Source: Sphingomonadales bacterium (lineage in GTDB: Bacteria; Pseudomonadota; Alphaproteobacteria; Sphingomonadales; Sphingomonadaceae). From it: DNA of 64,000 nucleotides. The position numbers and the translations under genes are program-made. The notes beneath the pieces are model-generated. The model was not told the DNA's origin, searched no databases, and saw nothing but the letters and a program-made list of their open reading frames with translations. Position 1 is the stretch's first letter, and the number at the start of each line of letters is the position of its first letter. Shown piece after piece: positions 36,338 to 45,472 of this stretch. Location: NCBI GenBank assembly GCA_004173185.1, contig SEFZ01000013.1, positions 62,001 through 126,000 of the forward strand, given 5' to 3'.

Positions 36338-37537
36338 ATGGGTCATCAGCACGTGATGGGAGTCTACAACGCCCCCGCGTTCGACGTCGCCAGTGGCGAC
36401 GGCGTCTGGCTCACCGATACGAAGGGTCGCCGCTATCTCGACTGCGTTGCCGGCGTCGCTACGACCGCCCTCGGCCATTGCAACCCAAGACTCATCGCTG
36501 CGCTCCAACAACAGGCGCGCAAGGTCTGGCACGTGTCCAACATCTTCGGCATCCCCGATCAGCGCAAGTTGGCCGAGCGGCTGACACAGGCCTGCTTCGC
36601 AGATGTCGCTTTCTTCGCGAACTCCGGCACCGAGGCGGTCGAGACCGCCCTCAAGGTCGCCCGCAAATACCATGCGGCAGCGGGCCACCCCGAGCGCATC
36701 GACGTGATCGGCTTCGCCGGATCGTTTCACGGGCGCACCTATGCCGCAGTGAACGCGTCGGGCAGGGAAGCGTATCTGGCGGGGTTCGGGCCACGGCTTC
36801 CAGGCTACGTCCAGCTAACCCTCGATGACGAGGCGGGTATCGCCGAAGCTGTCGCTCGGCCGACCACTGCAGCTGTTATCGTCGAGCCAGTGCAAGGCGA
36901 AGGCGGTGCCCGGGCATTGTCCGGAGAGTGGCTGCGCCGCGTGCGTGAGCTGACGCGCGCCCATGGCGTGCTCCTCATCTACGACGAGGTGCAATGCGGA
37001 ATGGGTCGGACCGGCCGCCTTTTCGCGCACCAGTGGTTCGATGGCGTGGAGCCGGATATCATGGCGATCGCCAAGGCATTGGGCGGCGGGTTCCCAGTGG
37101 GCGCTTGCTTGGCCACATCCAACGCCGCCCATGGAATGACTCCGGGAACCCACGGGTCAACGTTCGGAGGCAATCCGCTCGCCATGGCAGTGGCGCTGGC
37201 AGTGCTCGACGAGATTGCCAATGAGGCGACGCTGGCGGACGTCCTAACTGCGACCGATCACGTCGCCCAACGCTTGACCAACCTGCAGGAGCAGTTCCCG
37301 GACGTCATTGGGGAATTGCGCGGCAAGGGCCTTCTCATCGGGCTCCAGCTCAAGACCAACAACCAAGAGTTTATGGTGCATGCCCGTGAAGAAGGCTTGC
37401 TGATCGCCGGATGCGGCGAGAACTGCGTCCGGCTGCTTCCCTCACTGCTAATCTCGGCGTCGGAGATCACGGAGGTGTGGCTCCGCCTTAAGGCCGCGTG
37501 CCAGCGGGCGCGAGTGAGCCTGGCCGATGCCGCGTAG
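36338..37537 (+). CDS. Class III PLP-dependent aminotransferase (ArgD/lysine-aminotransferase-like)
   Basis: 399 residues starting MGHQHVMGVYNAPAF, with GGAGAG before the ATG. It has the omega-aminotransferase core: FFANSGTEAVETALK, GFAGSFHGRTYAA, EPVQGEGGARAL, the PLP-binding Asp in IYDEVQCGMGRTG, the Schiff-base lysine in IMAIAKALGGGFPVGA (Lys246) and GTHGSTFGGNPL. The closest known type is acetylornithine aminotransferase. Here it may act on the terminal amino group of lysine or a derivative, giving aminoadipate semialdehyde, or on 2-aminoadipate. This is inference from the downstream genes. Confidence 0.85.
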   Translation: MGHQHVMGVYNAPAFDVASGDGVWLTDTKGRRYLDCVAGVATTALGHCNPRLIAALQQQARKVWHVSNIFGIPDQRKLAERLTQACFADVAFFANSGTEAVETALKVARKYHAAAGHPERIDVIGFAGSFHGRTYAAVNASGREAYLAGFGPRLPGYVQLTLDDEAGIAEAVARPTTAAVIVEPVQGEGGARALSGEWLRRVRELTRAHGVLLIYDEVQCGMGRTGRLFAHQWFDGVEPDIMAIAKALGGGFPVGACLATSNAAHGMTPGTHGSTFGGNPLAMAVALAVLDEIANEATLADVLTATDHVAQRLTNLQEQFPDVIGELRGKGLLIGLQLKTNNQEFMVHAREEGLLIAGCGENCVRLLPSLLISASEITEVWLRLKAACQRARVSLADAA

Positions 37538-37556
37538 GCCCAACTAGCTGACGCCA

Positions 37557-37582
37557 GCCGGGACTCGCTATCGAGCCCCGGC
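37557..37582. terminator. Hairpin between convergent aminotransferase and RidA genes
   Basis: GCCGGG-A-CTCG, loop CTAT, CGAG-C-CCCGGC: 6 plus 4 base pairs with one A/C mismatch, placed between two converging genes. It could end transcription in both directions. Confidence 0.5.
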
Positions 37583-37591
37583 CAGGTCCAA

Positions 37592-37951
37592 TCATTCCCC
37601 GGCGGCTGCAGTCACCACGATCTCGACAAGGATATCTGGGTGAGCAAGCTCTACCTGCCCGGTGGCGCGCGTCGGCGCGTTCTCGGGATCGGTCCAGGCG
37701 TCCCAGACTTCGTTCATTCCCTTCCAGTCGCGGTGCACCTCCTTGAGCCATATCTGAGCGGTGAGCAGCCGGCTTTTGTCCGTGCCGGCGTCGCGCAGGC
37801 GCCGGTCGATGCTCGCAAGCACCTGTGCAGTCTGACCCTGGATATCCAGCGTGCGGTCCTCCGCGGTGTTACCCCCGAGATAGACGATGCCGTTGTAGAT
37901 CACGACCTTGCTGGAACGCGCACGGCGTTCGAGACGGACGATTTTACTCAA
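37592..37951 (-). CDS. RidA-family enamine/imine deaminase
   Basis: 119 residues of the YjgF/YER057c/UK114 fold. It starts at a TTG (MSKIVRLERRARSSKVVIYNGIVYLGG) with AAAGG upstream. RidA proteins hydrolyse reactive imines released by PLP enzymes or amino-acid oxidases. Conserved TAEDRTLDIQGQTAQVLASID and PTRATGQVELAHPDILVEI are present; the usual Arg of the active site (PTRAT) is kept. Placed behind the flavin dehydrogenase genes, it probably clears their imine products. Confidence 0.85.
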   Translation of the reverse strand: MSKIVRLERRARSSKVVIYNGIVYLGGNTAEDRTLDIQGQTAQVLASIDRRLRDAGTDKSRLLTAQIWLKEVHRDWKGMNEVWDAWTDPENAPTRATGQVELAHPDILVEIVVTAAAGE

Positions 37952-38060
37952 TGTGGTAACCTTTCAGGTGGGTGGAAAAAATAGCTGAGAGGGCGAAATC
38001 TAACGCCGGGCCATCGGACCAATTTCTCGAGAGTCTCGATTGAGCGCACGTTGTTCGAGG

Positions 38061-39221
38061 CTAGCCTCCAACGCCGTGGAGCCGGGTGGACGTCCCTGCG
38101 GAATCGATCTCCATGAGACGGTCGGGTCGAAGCCCATCGACATCAATGGAGCTGCGCCCGTCCAACAAGAGTTCCGCCGTCGCCACGCCCAAAGCGGGAA
38201 CCAGCTGGAAGCCGTGGCCGGTGAATCCGAATAGGTGCATCAGGCCCGGCGTGGTGGGGGACAGCCCCGCGATCGCCACTCCGTCCATCGAATTGGCTTC
38301 GATGCCCGCCCAGCTTCGAACGATACGTAGTCCAGCCACAGTTGGAAAAAGGGCCACCGCCGCAGCGGCGGACTTCGCGAGCGCGCGCGCGTCGACCCGG
38401 GAGGTTTCAGCGGCCAGATCGGCATGCCCTTGGGCACCGCCTCCAATCAACACCGTGCCCTGCGCGGTCTGCTTGAGTGACAAGGTTCGTCCAGACGCAG
38501 TCACTGTTGGTCGAACGAACGGCGCAACCCGCTCGGTGACGATCATCATCGAGGCCTTGGTCTTGGCAAGCGGGATCCGGTCGCCAGCCATTGCGGCGAC
38601 CTCGCCGCCCCAGGCACCAGCGGCGTTGATGAGATAGGGCGCTACGAAGCTCGAGCCACCAGCACGCACCGTCCATAGCGCTCCAGCGTGCCCGACACTG
38701 GTCACTCCAACACCCTCGAGGACGGTCACACCCGCCCCGATTGCGGTGCTGAGAAAGGCCTCCAGGGTGCGATGGGGATCAGCCGCGCCATCGTTGCGTG
38801 CTATCCTGGCGCCGAGGCAATGGTGTGCAATGGCCGGGACCATCGCACGAAGCTCACCAGCGTCGATCATTTCCTCGTGCTGGTAGCCGTCGCGACGCAG
38901 CGCATCGACGAGCGCGGTCTGCCTTGCGAACTCCGCCTCGGTCTCGATCGCCTTGACCTGACCGTTCGCCTCGAAGCCACAATCGTCGCCGACCAGCGAG
39001 GCGATGTCGTGCCACATCGCCATGGCGGCAAGGGAGGCGGGAAGCTCAGCGCGGGCGCGACCCATCGTCCGAACACCTGCAGCGGAGGCACCGGACGAGT
39101 GTCGCCCGACCGAACTGCGCTCCAGCACCGTTACGGTAAGGCCCCGTCGCGCCAGTTGAAGCGCCGCCGAGAGACCGTGGAGGCCGCCGCCGATGACGAT
39201 GGCGTCCGGGCTCGCACTCAT
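38061..39221 (-). CDS. FAD-dependent amino acid/opine dehydrogenase, DAO subunit (HcnC/OoxB-like)
   Basis: 386 residues. The N-terminal FAD motif is AIVIGGGLHGLSAALQLARRG. There is a DAO-fold centre, and the C-terminal SPTTPGLMHLFGFTGHGFQLVPALG closes the FAD site. In HcnABC, opine oxidase and D-hydroxyproline dehydrogenase complexes this subunit oxidises the secondary or primary amine of the substrate. Its ATG overlaps the upstream large-subunit stop (39218), so it is the third gene of a coupled trio. The substrate is unknown. Confidence 0.85.
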   Translation of the reverse strand: MSASPDAIVIGGGLHGLSAALQLARRGLTVTVLERSSVGRHSSGASAAGVRTMGRARAELPASLAAMAMWHDIASLVGDDCGFEANGQVKAIETEAEFARQTALVDALRRDGYQHEEMIDAGELRAMVPAIAHHCLGARIARNDGAADPHRTLEAFLSTAIGAGVTVLEGVGVTSVGHAGALWTVRAGGSSFVAPYLINAAGAWGGEVAAMAGDRIPLAKTKASMMIVTERVAPFVRPTVTASGRTLSLKQTAQGTVLIGGGAQGHADLAAETSRVDARALAKSAAAAVALFPTVAGLRIVRSWAGIEANSMDGVAIAGLSPTTPGLMHLFGFTGHGFQLVPALGVATAELLLDGRSSIDVDGLRPDRLMEIDSAGTSTRLHGVGG

Positions 39222-40573
39222 GATGCCACGTCCAGGCTCGCGAGCTCGCCGATCGTCAACGGCTTCAGTGGCGGACGTATGCGCAAGAAGCCGACCTCAG
39301 CTGCCGGTAGCCCGTGCACCTCTGAAACAAGGCGAACGAGGCTTAGCCCGCACTGGCGCCCCTGGCATGGTCCCATGCCCGCGCGGGTTGCGATCTTGAC
39401 GCCATCGACGCCAAGTTGCGGCCGGCTCCGCAAGGTGGCTCGAACAGCCCCGGCGGTGACCTCCTCGCAGCGACACAGCAGCGCGTCGTCCGGAAGCCTA
39501 AGGTCGATCGGAGGGTAGAGCGCATCGACTAGCGACCTGAACCGGCCAGCTCCGGCGAGCTCACGCCGCAGGGGCGCCGCCCTTCGCTCCGCCCCGTCGT
39601 CCGACAGTCGGCCGGCCCTGCGGGCGACGCCCAAAGCCGCCAGACGACCCGAGGTGACCGCGGCGCGCGCTCCCAAGATGGTGGCGCCATCGCCCGCTAT
39701 GAAAATCTCGGGCACGGTGCTGCCACCAAACGCATCCACGATCGGCTCGAAGCAGCGCTGCTGCTCGTTCCAGCGATGTGAGCACCCCGCCGCGACCGTC
39801 CCATGTAGACCAGGGACCACCCCATTGTGCACGAACAGAAGCCTGGTCTCGATCTCGCCACTGCCGCCTTCGCCGACGTATCGCACGGAGCGCAGTTGCT
39901 CCTCACCGAGTGCCTCAATGGACGTGACCCCCCGGACGGTTCTCGCTCCACGCATACGCGCCAGCCATGCGGCGCCCCGGGCAAGATCACGCCATCCATA
40001 TGCGAGGGCACCGAGCAGGTGGGGAGCGGCCGCTGCGACGCGCCCCGCGGGGGTCGTGTCAAGGAAGCCAGCAATGGTCCCCCCCGCCCTGAGAAGCTGA
40101 CGCGCATAAAGCAGGAGCAGTGGGCCGGATCCAGCAAGCCAAACCGGTTCGTCGGGTATCTGCCGCGCGGTCTTCAGAAGTATCTGAGCGGCGCCGACCG
40201 TCATTACGCCCGGCAGCTGCCAACCAGTGAACGGCATCGGGCGCTCCTGGGCACCGGTGGCCAGTATGATGAACCGCGGCTCGACCATCGTGGCGACGCC
40301 CTCACGGGTCATGAAGACGCGCGGTCCCGGCTCAATCTGCCAGGCCTCGGTTCGTGACAAATAGAGGCCCCCTGACTCTCGGAAGCGCGACACCAGCGAG
40401 GAACCCGCCCTTTCCTCAGCGCCATGAGGCGATCGCGTTTCGATCGACGCGAAGATGCGACCGCCCGGCGCGGGCTGATCGTCCACCACGGACACGGCTA
40501 GTCCGAGTGCCAGAAGCTCGAGTGCCGCCGTCATCCCCGCTGGACCTGCGCCGATTACCAGCACGTCGGTCAC
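39218..40573 (-). CDS. NAD(P)/FAD subunit with BFD-like [2Fe-2S] domain (HcnB/OoxA-like)
   Basis: 451 residues from a GTG at 40573 (VTDVLVIGAGPAGMTAAL). This start overlaps the stop of the 2Fe-2S gene, so I reject the much longer frame to 40714. It has an FAD motif GAGPAG, a second dinucleotide region GSGPLLLLYARQLL, and a FIAGDGATILGA closing motif. The C-terminal BFD-like iron-sulphur domain has the cysteines LLCRCEEVTAG and GPCQGRQCG. It passes electrons from the DAO subunit to the carrier. Confidence 0.85.
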   Translation of the reverse strand: MTDVLVIGAGPAGMTAALELLALGLAVSVVDDQPAPGGRIFASIETRSPHGAEERAGSSLVSRFRESGGLYLSRTEAWQIEPGPRVFMTREGVATMVEPRFIILATGAQERPMPFTGWQLPGVMTVGAAQILLKTARQIPDEPVWLAGSGPLLLLYARQLLRAGGTIAGFLDTTPAGRVAAAAPHLLGALAYGWRDLARGAAWLARMRGARTVRGVTSIEALGEEQLRSVRYVGEGGSGEIETRLLFVHNGVVPGLHGTVAAGCSHRWNEQQRCFEPIVDAFGGSTVPEIFIAGDGATILGARAAVTSGRLAALGVARRAGRLSDDGAERRAAPLRRELAGAGRFRSLVDALYPPIDLRLPDDALLCRCEEVTAGAVRATLRSRPQLGVDGVKIATRAGMGPCQGRQCGLSLVRLVSEVHGLPAAEVGFLRIRPPLKPLTIGELASLDVAS

Positions 40574-40884
40574 GGCTTGAGTTCGCGCATTGGGTCCGGG
40601 CGTTCCAATTGGCGACGGACGTCCATGCCAGCGCGAGCCCGTGTCAGGCAACTCCGGACCGATGTAGTGCCGTCGACCTCCACAAGGCATTCGAAGCAAA
40701 CGCCCATCATGCAAAATGGCGCACGCGCAGTGCCAGTCACCGGGGTTCGCCGGGCGTAAATGAAAGATTGGCGAAGCAGGATCGCGGCTATCGGCTCCCC
40801 TTCCTCGACCGACAGTGGCTGGCCATCAAGCGTGATCGAGACAGCGGTGGCTACCGCCCGGTCAGGGTCGAGCTTGCGGAACAT
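40570..40884 (-). CDS. (2Fe-2S)-binding small subunit (HcnA/OoxC-like)
   Basis: 104 residues. The ferredoxin-type cluster ligands are in APFCMMGVCFECLVEV and VRSCLTRA (four cysteines), within a fold that begins ITLDGQPLSVEEGEPIAAIL. This is the small subunit of heterotrimeric amine dehydrogenases such as hydrogen cyanide synthase, octopine/nopaline oxidase and D-hydroxyproline dehydrogenase. It opens the leftward operon; the motif site at 40962-40981 lies about 80 bases upstream. Confidence 0.88.
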   Translation of the reverse strand: MFRKLDPDRAVATAVSITLDGQPLSVEEGEPIAAILLRQSFIYARRTPVTGTARAPFCMMGVCFECLVEVDGTTSVRSCLTRARAGMDVRRQLERPDPMRELKP

Positions 40885-40961
40885 CTTTTGCCTTCGGGGA
40901 GGTTGCCGAGGCGATGAAATTGATCGCCGCGGCAGGCAAGGTCAAAGTCGTGTTGTGTCGG

Positions 40962-40981
40962 AGTTCATGCCGCTAGGTTAT
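40962..40981 (-). promoter_or_regulatory. Shared catabolic-block motif upstream of the dehydrogenase operon
   Basis: On the minus strand, ATAACCTAGCGGCATGAAC begins at 40981. Together with the 41155-41174 site it lies in the gap between the divergent dehydrogenase operon and the LysR gene. Confidence 0.45.
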
Positions 40982-41154
40982 GTTGTTCGGCTGTTAATAG
41001 CGAAGGTGTGCGCCAACCGATCATCGCGCGGAGGGGAGAATCGCGAGATTGCTCCTGTCCCTGACGACTTTAGCCAGCGCAACGATGGCGGACCGGACCG
41101 ATCCGATCGTCGCAAAATGGCATGAAGCACTTCAAAACGACCCTCATAACCACC

Positions 41155-41174
41155 CTTGTATTCTATCCAGTTAT
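41155..41174 (-). promoter_or_regulatory. Shared catabolic-block motif upstream of the LysR gene
   Basis: On the minus strand, ATAACTGGATAGAATACAAG matches the receptor and glutaryl-CoA dehydrogenase sites at ATAACT and AGAAT. A plus-strand ATAAC at 41146-41150 forms inverted arms with it. The site is about 60 bases before the LysR ATG, the usual place for autoregulation by this family. Confidence 0.5.
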
Positions 41175-41235
41175 GAAGTCATAGTCCATGCCAACAGGGC
41201 GGTTAGCCACGACTCGATATTCGCGGAGGTTATCT

Positions 41236-42153
41236 ATGACGCGGCATGTGAATCTTCGACAGATCGAGGCCTTTAAGGCGGTCATCGAAAACGGCACTGT
41301 GAGCCGGGGCGCTGAAGTGCTGAACATATCGCAGCCAGCGATGAGCAAGCTGATCGCCCACCTCGAGATGGACACCGGCCTCAAGTTGTTCGACCGCGTG
41401 AAGAAGCGGCTCGCGCCTACCGAGCACGCGATGCGGCTTTACCAAGAGGTCGAGCGAATTTTCGCGGGGGTGCGACAGGTCGAGAGTGCGATCGATGTGC
41501 TTCGGCGAGAGGATCAGGGCCGCCTTGTGATCGGTGTCATTCCCGCCCTTTCGGGCAACTTCATTCAGCGGGTGACCACGCGTTTCATGGGGAGTAATCA
41601 GAACGTGTTCTGTGCCCTCCGTTCAGCCGGTTCACCCCAGATTGTCGACCGCGTTCTGGCAAGAAAGCTCGATGTTGGCGTGATCAATGGTCGCGTGGAC
41701 AATCCCTATCTGACGTGCGAGCCATTGATGGAGCATCCGCTCGTATGCGCGATGCCAATCGACCATCCGCTGACCGAGAAGCGTCGTATCGAGCCATCGG
41801 ATATTGATGGAGCCGACTTCATCGGATTCGACCCAGAAGTCTACATCGGTCAACTCGTTGATCGCATGATCGAGACTAGTGGCATTCGACCCAATGTCGT
41901 CGTCTCCGCTACCCTGTCTCTGCCGGTGTGCGAGATGGTTGCGGCGGGATTGGGCGTGTCACTCGTCCATCCGCTCATGCTCAGTGGCCTTGAAGATCGC
42001 GTCGCGGTGCGACCGTTCGACCCAGACATCATGTTCAAGTTTCAGCTGTGCCGCAACCCCGAGGACCGAAACGCGAAGCTCATGCAGGCATTCGCACAGG
42101 ACATCCGCGACATCGCGGCGGAAATCTCGGACTCAGTGCTTGGTCGATCCTGA
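41236..42153 (+). CDS. LysR-family regulator (OccR/NocR-like)
   Basis: 305 residues starting MTRHVNLRQIEAFKAVI. The N-terminal HTH is GTVSRGAEVLNISQPAMSKLIAHLEMDTGLKLFDR. It is followed by a linker helix and the periplasmic-binding-like effector domain (DQGRLVIGVIPALSG). The opening NLRQIEAFKAV is shared with OccR/NocR, opine regulators from Agrobacterium. Divergent placement from the dehydrogenase operon is typical. I propose it activates the whole block through the shared motif; the inducer would be the substrate. The in-frame start at 41188 lacks support. Confidence 0.88.
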   Translation: MTRHVNLRQIEAFKAVIENGTVSRGAEVLNISQPAMSKLIAHLEMDTGLKLFDRVKKRLAPTEHAMRLYQEVERIFAGVRQVESAIDVLRREDQGRLVIGVIPALSGNFIQRVTTRFMGSNQNVFCALRSAGSPQIVDRVLARKLDVGVINGRVDNPYLTCEPLMEHPLVCAMPIDHPLTEKRRIEPSDIDGADFIGFDPEVYIGQLVDRMIETSGIRPNVVVSATLSLPVCEMVAAGLGVSLVHPLMLSGLEDRVAVRPFDPDIMFKFQLCRNPEDRNAKLMQAFAQDIRDIAAEISDSVLGRS

Positions 42154-42623
42154 GGCGGTCGGCACCTCGCTGACCAGACGGACGACTGCGAGAGTGCTCA
42201 CTCAGCAGTTCCATATCCTTGGCGAATATGAAGCGCCGACCTGCGACTTAGATCGCGGCGACCACCACCCCTATGGACTGCTTCAGGAGAATGTGATGAT
42301 CTCGACCGCCCAACCCGCCCATGAGGCAAAACCCAATTGTCAGACCGGTCCTTCCGTCCCGGAATGGACGACGAAGGGCGGTGTCGGGTCACGCGCCGTG
42401 GTCGCCGCGCTCCTGTTCGCCTCTCCCAAGCGTCGATAAAGGTAAACCTGCTCGCAGGCGGCGGCGTGCCAATAGAACCCGGCAGCCTCAACGCGGGGCA
42501 CCTTCCCGTCAATCACTCCCCGATAGCCAAATCGGACGAGGTCAATCCTGGCACTCGCCGAGCGGGGCAATGCCGGTGCGCGCGCGAGCGCACCGGCTAC
42601 AGATCCCTCTCTTCGGTTCGTCA
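42154..42623. terminator. Intergenic stretch with a 10-bp hairpin (42572-42597)
   Basis: No gene is convincing here: the open frames are short, overlap each other and match nothing I know. The hairpin GCCGGTGCGC, loop GCGCGA, GCGCACCGGC lies 27 bases beyond the convergent aldehyde dehydrogenase stop and is a likely terminator for that operon. Confidence 0.5.
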
Positions 42624-44135
42624 TCAATCGACGTCGAACCGCACTCCTTGGGCGAGTGGCAGCTCACGACCGTAGTTGATCGCGTTGGTCTGCCGACGCA
42701 TGTAGGCCTTCCAGCTGTCTGTGCCGCTCTCGCGACCCCCGCCGGTCTCCTTCTCGCCGCCAAAGGCCCCGCCGATCTCGGCGCCCGACGTGCCCATGTT
42801 GACGTTCGCGATCCCGCAGTCCGATCCACCTGCGGAAAGATACCTTTCGACCTCGCGCATGTCCGTGGCGAAGATGGAGGATGACAGTCCCTGCGGGACC
42901 CCATTTTGCAGCGCTATCGCCTCCTCAAGCGTCTCAAAGCGCAACACGTATAGAATTGGGGCGAATGTCTCCTCCTGGACGCATTCGACCTGCTCCTCGA
43001 TCTCGACGAGGGCGGGGCGCACATAAAACGAAGCGTCCCCATTTACGTCGATCCGTGTTCCGCCATGAACGCGTCCCCCGCTCGCACGGGCGGCATCGAG
43101 AGCTCCCTGCATCGCGACAAAAGCCTGTTCGTCAATCAGCGGGCCCACAAGAGCTTCGGAATCCAGCGGATTGCCTACGCTGACTCGGTCAAAGACAGCG
43201 ATCAGGCGCGGCACGAGGGTGTCGTAGACGTCCTTGTGGACAATCAGGCGACGAAGGGTGGTGCACCGCTGACCCGCCGTGCCCATTGCGCCGAAGGCTA
43301 CAGCACGCAGCGTGAGATCAAGATCAGCTGACGGGGTCACGATCGAGGCGTTGTTGCCGCCAAGTTCCAGGATGGATCGACCGAAGCGGCGGGCAACGCG
43401 AACGCCGACGTCCCGTCCCATCCGGGTCGAGCCCGTCGCCGAGATCACAGGCACACTCGTGTCGTCCACGAGCGCCTCACCGAGATCTCGGCCGCCCATC
43501 AGCAGTCCCACCAACCCTGGTGGCGCGTCGGCGCCGAAGCGCTCAGCTGCACGGTCGAAGATTGCCTTCACGGCCAACGCTGTGAGCGGGGTCTTTTCGG
43601 ACGGCTTCCATACCACGCTGTCCCCGCACACGAGTGCCAACGCCGAGTTCCAGCACCACACTGCCACCGGGAAGTTGAAGGCGGAGATCACGCCGATGGT
43701 GCCGATCGGATGCCACTGCTCGGTCAGCCGATGGTCCGGGCGCTCGGAGGGGATAGCTAGACCATACAGCTGGCGAGAAAGACCTACGGCAAAGTCGCAG
43801 ATGTCGATCATCTCCTGGACTTCGCCGAGGCCCTCGGAAAGCACCTTGCCGACTTCGATAGAGACTAGACGCCCTAGGGGATCCTTCGCCGCCCGAAGCT
43901 CTTCGCCAAGCAACCGGACGAGTTCGCCCCGCCGCGGTGCCGGGATGCTCCGCCAGGCCAAGAACGCGAGATTTGCATCGGCGATAATCTTGGCCGCGTC
44001 CCTCGTCTCGTGAACATTTCCGATCACTTCGCCGGTGAGCGGAGAGCGAACCGAAAGGCTACCTCCCGTCAAGACGGCTGGGTCAACGCCAAGTGCGGCA
44101 AGGAGATCGGCGGTGTGACTGCTGAGCGAAGGCAA
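42624..44135 (-). CDS. ALDH7-type aldehyde dehydrogenase (aminoadipate semialdehyde / P6C dehydrogenase-like)
   Basis: 503 residues from a TTG, with AAAGGAAC upstream. The active site has Glu257 in ILELGGNN and Cys291 in GTAGQRCTTLRR; the NAD-binding segment is PLTALAVKAIF with WKPSEKTP. Conserved GRESGTDSWKAYMRRQTNAINY and GIANVNMGTSGAEIGGAFGG mark the ALDH7/AmaB branch. AmaB oxidises alpha-aminoadipate semialdehyde (in equilibrium with piperideine-6-carboxylate) to 2-aminoadipate in lysine and pipecolate breakdown. The two flavin oxidases just upstream would supply that aldehyde. Confidence 0.85.
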   Translation of the reverse strand: MPSLSSHTADLLAALGVDPAVLTGGSLSVRSPLTGEVIGNVHETRDAAKIIADANLAFLAWRSIPAPRRGELVRLLGEELRAAKDPLGRLVSIEVGKVLSEGLGEVQEMIDICDFAVGLSRQLYGLAIPSERPDHRLTEQWHPIGTIGVISAFNFPVAVWCWNSALALVCGDSVVWKPSEKTPLTALAVKAIFDRAAERFGADAPPGLVGLLMGGRDLGEALVDDTSVPVISATGSTRMGRDVGVRVARRFGRSILELGGNNASIVTPSADLDLTLRAVAFGAMGTAGQRCTTLRRLIVHKDVYDTLVPRLIAVFDRVSVGNPLDSEALVGPLIDEQAFVAMQGALDAARASGGRVHGGTRIDVNGDASFYVRPALVEIEEQVECVQEETFAPILYVLRFETLEEAIALQNGVPQGLSSSIFATDMREVERYLSAGGSDCGIANVNMGTSGAEIGGAFGGEKETGGGRESGTDSWKAYMRRQTNAINYGRELPLAQGVRFDVD

Positions 44136-44161
44136 GACAGGTTCCTTTGAAATTGTGATGA

Positions 44162-45472
44162 TTAAATGCGCGCTGACGCCAAGTGCGTAGCCTGTGATCC
44201 GAAGTCGTAGATTGCTGTCCGGGTGGCTCGCAGCGGGGCCTTACGCAGATCAGTGATTGGAAGTGCGAAGGCGTCAGGCTCTTGGCCGAGCGCGAGGCGC
44301 GCCAGATCACGGCCGAATGTCGTCCCCGGCGCGATCCCCCGGCCGTTGAACCCGCTAATCGAATAGATGTCGCGTTCGAGGCGGTGGAGGCGCGGAAGAG
44401 CGTCCGCAGTCATGCCGATCATTCCGTGCCAAGCATGAGTGAACTGTGGGTTGGCGATCTGCGGAAAGAGACGCTGCAGCGAGCGCTTTGCCCAATCTCG
44501 GTGGATTATTGATCCGGTCCCTCGGAGTGAGCCGACACTCCCGAATATGATCCGGCCCGCTGCGTCTCGGCGGAACGACGAAAGAATTCTTCTCGTGTCC
44601 CAGCACCCTTGCCGCTGCCTCAATATCGTAGAGAGGACCTCCTTGGGCTGCGGCGCAGTCGCAAAGTTGAAGTAAGGCAGCATTACCTGCTCACGGCGGA
44701 GCGCCGACCAGGGACCGGTCGAATAGGCATCCGTCGCGACAATGACGGCGCGAGCGGTCACACTGCCGTCGGACGTGCCTATCTTCCATGAGCCCCTCTG
44801 GGCGTCAATTGAGGTGACCTCAGAGCCGAAGTGGAACCGAGCACCTAGAGCTGTAGCCGCCCTGGCGAGCCCTCTGACATATGAGAGTGGCTGGATTGTC
44901 CCCGCACGACGGTCAAGCAGCGCTCCACTGAAGGAATCGCTTCCAATCAGATCCGCAGCGGCCGCGGGATCCAGCAGCTGAACGTCAGCTCCGCGTTCGC
45001 GCCATTGTCGGGCGCGCTCAGCGAGTTCGACATAACCCGACCGTCCAGCAGCACAGTGAAGGGTTCCACTTCTCTCCACTTCGCACGCGATCTCGAGCCC
45101 ATCTGCCAGATCAAAAACCAAGGCAGGGGCTTCCGACAGTTGCTTGAGCAGTCGCTCGCCGCGTTCCGGGCCGAGCACCTCGGCCGCATGGTCCGGCATC
45201 GTCCACATACCGGCGTTGACGAGGCCCACATTACGGCCCGCGGCGCCAAAGCCTGCCTCGCCGGCGTCCAGAACCACTGCATGCTTTCCGGCCTCCGCGA
45301 GATGCAGCGCTGCGGAACAGCCCGTATAGCCGGCTCCGACAATCGCGACGTCCGCCCTAACCTCGCCTTGGAGACGGGGAGCAACTTGCGCTCGGGGCGC
45401 TGTTTCTTCCCACAGGCCATGCGTGGCGGCACCGACAGTTTCACCGCCCGAAGGAGGATGGAGTCCGCTCAT
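44162..45472 (-). CDS. FAD-dependent amine oxidase, L-pipecolate-oxidase-like (copy 2)
   Basis: 436 residues starting MSGLHPPSGGETVG; the ATG overlaps the upstream oxidase stop. The DAO-family FAD motif is VAIVGAGYTGCSAALHLAEAGK, with GEAGFGAAGRNVGLVNAGMW following and FGRDLARLALGQ near the end. It resembles AmaA and related secondary-amine oxidases such as PuuB and sarcosine oxidase. It is clearly related to the neighbour but divergent, so the pair may handle two substrates or enantiomers. Confidence 0.82.
   Translation of the reverse strand: MSGLHPPSGGETVGAATHGLWEETAPRAQVAPRLQGEVRADVAIVGAGYTGCSAALHLAEAGKHAVVLDAGEAGFGAAGRNVGLVNAGMWTMPDHAAEVLGPERGERLLKQLSEAPALVFDLADGLEIACEVERSGTLHCAAGRSGYVELAERARQWRERGADVQLLDPAAAADLIGSDSFSGALLDRRAGTIQPLSYVRGLARAATALGARFHFGSEVTSIDAQRGSWKIGTSDGSVTARAVIVATDAYSTGPWSALRREQVMLPYFNFATAPQPKEVLSTILRQRQGCWDTRRILSSFRRDAAGRIIFGSVGSLRGTGSIIHRDWAKRSLQRLFPQIANPQFTHAWHGMIGMTADALPRLHRLERDIYSISGFNGRGIAPGTTFGRDLARLALGQEPDAFALPITDLRKAPLRATRTAIYDFGSQATHLASARI

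Noticed and set aside
42340..42627. Possible 95-residue minus-strand gene after the aldehyde dehydrogenase
   Set aside because: It overlaps a hairpin, has no ribosome site and no protein-like composition.
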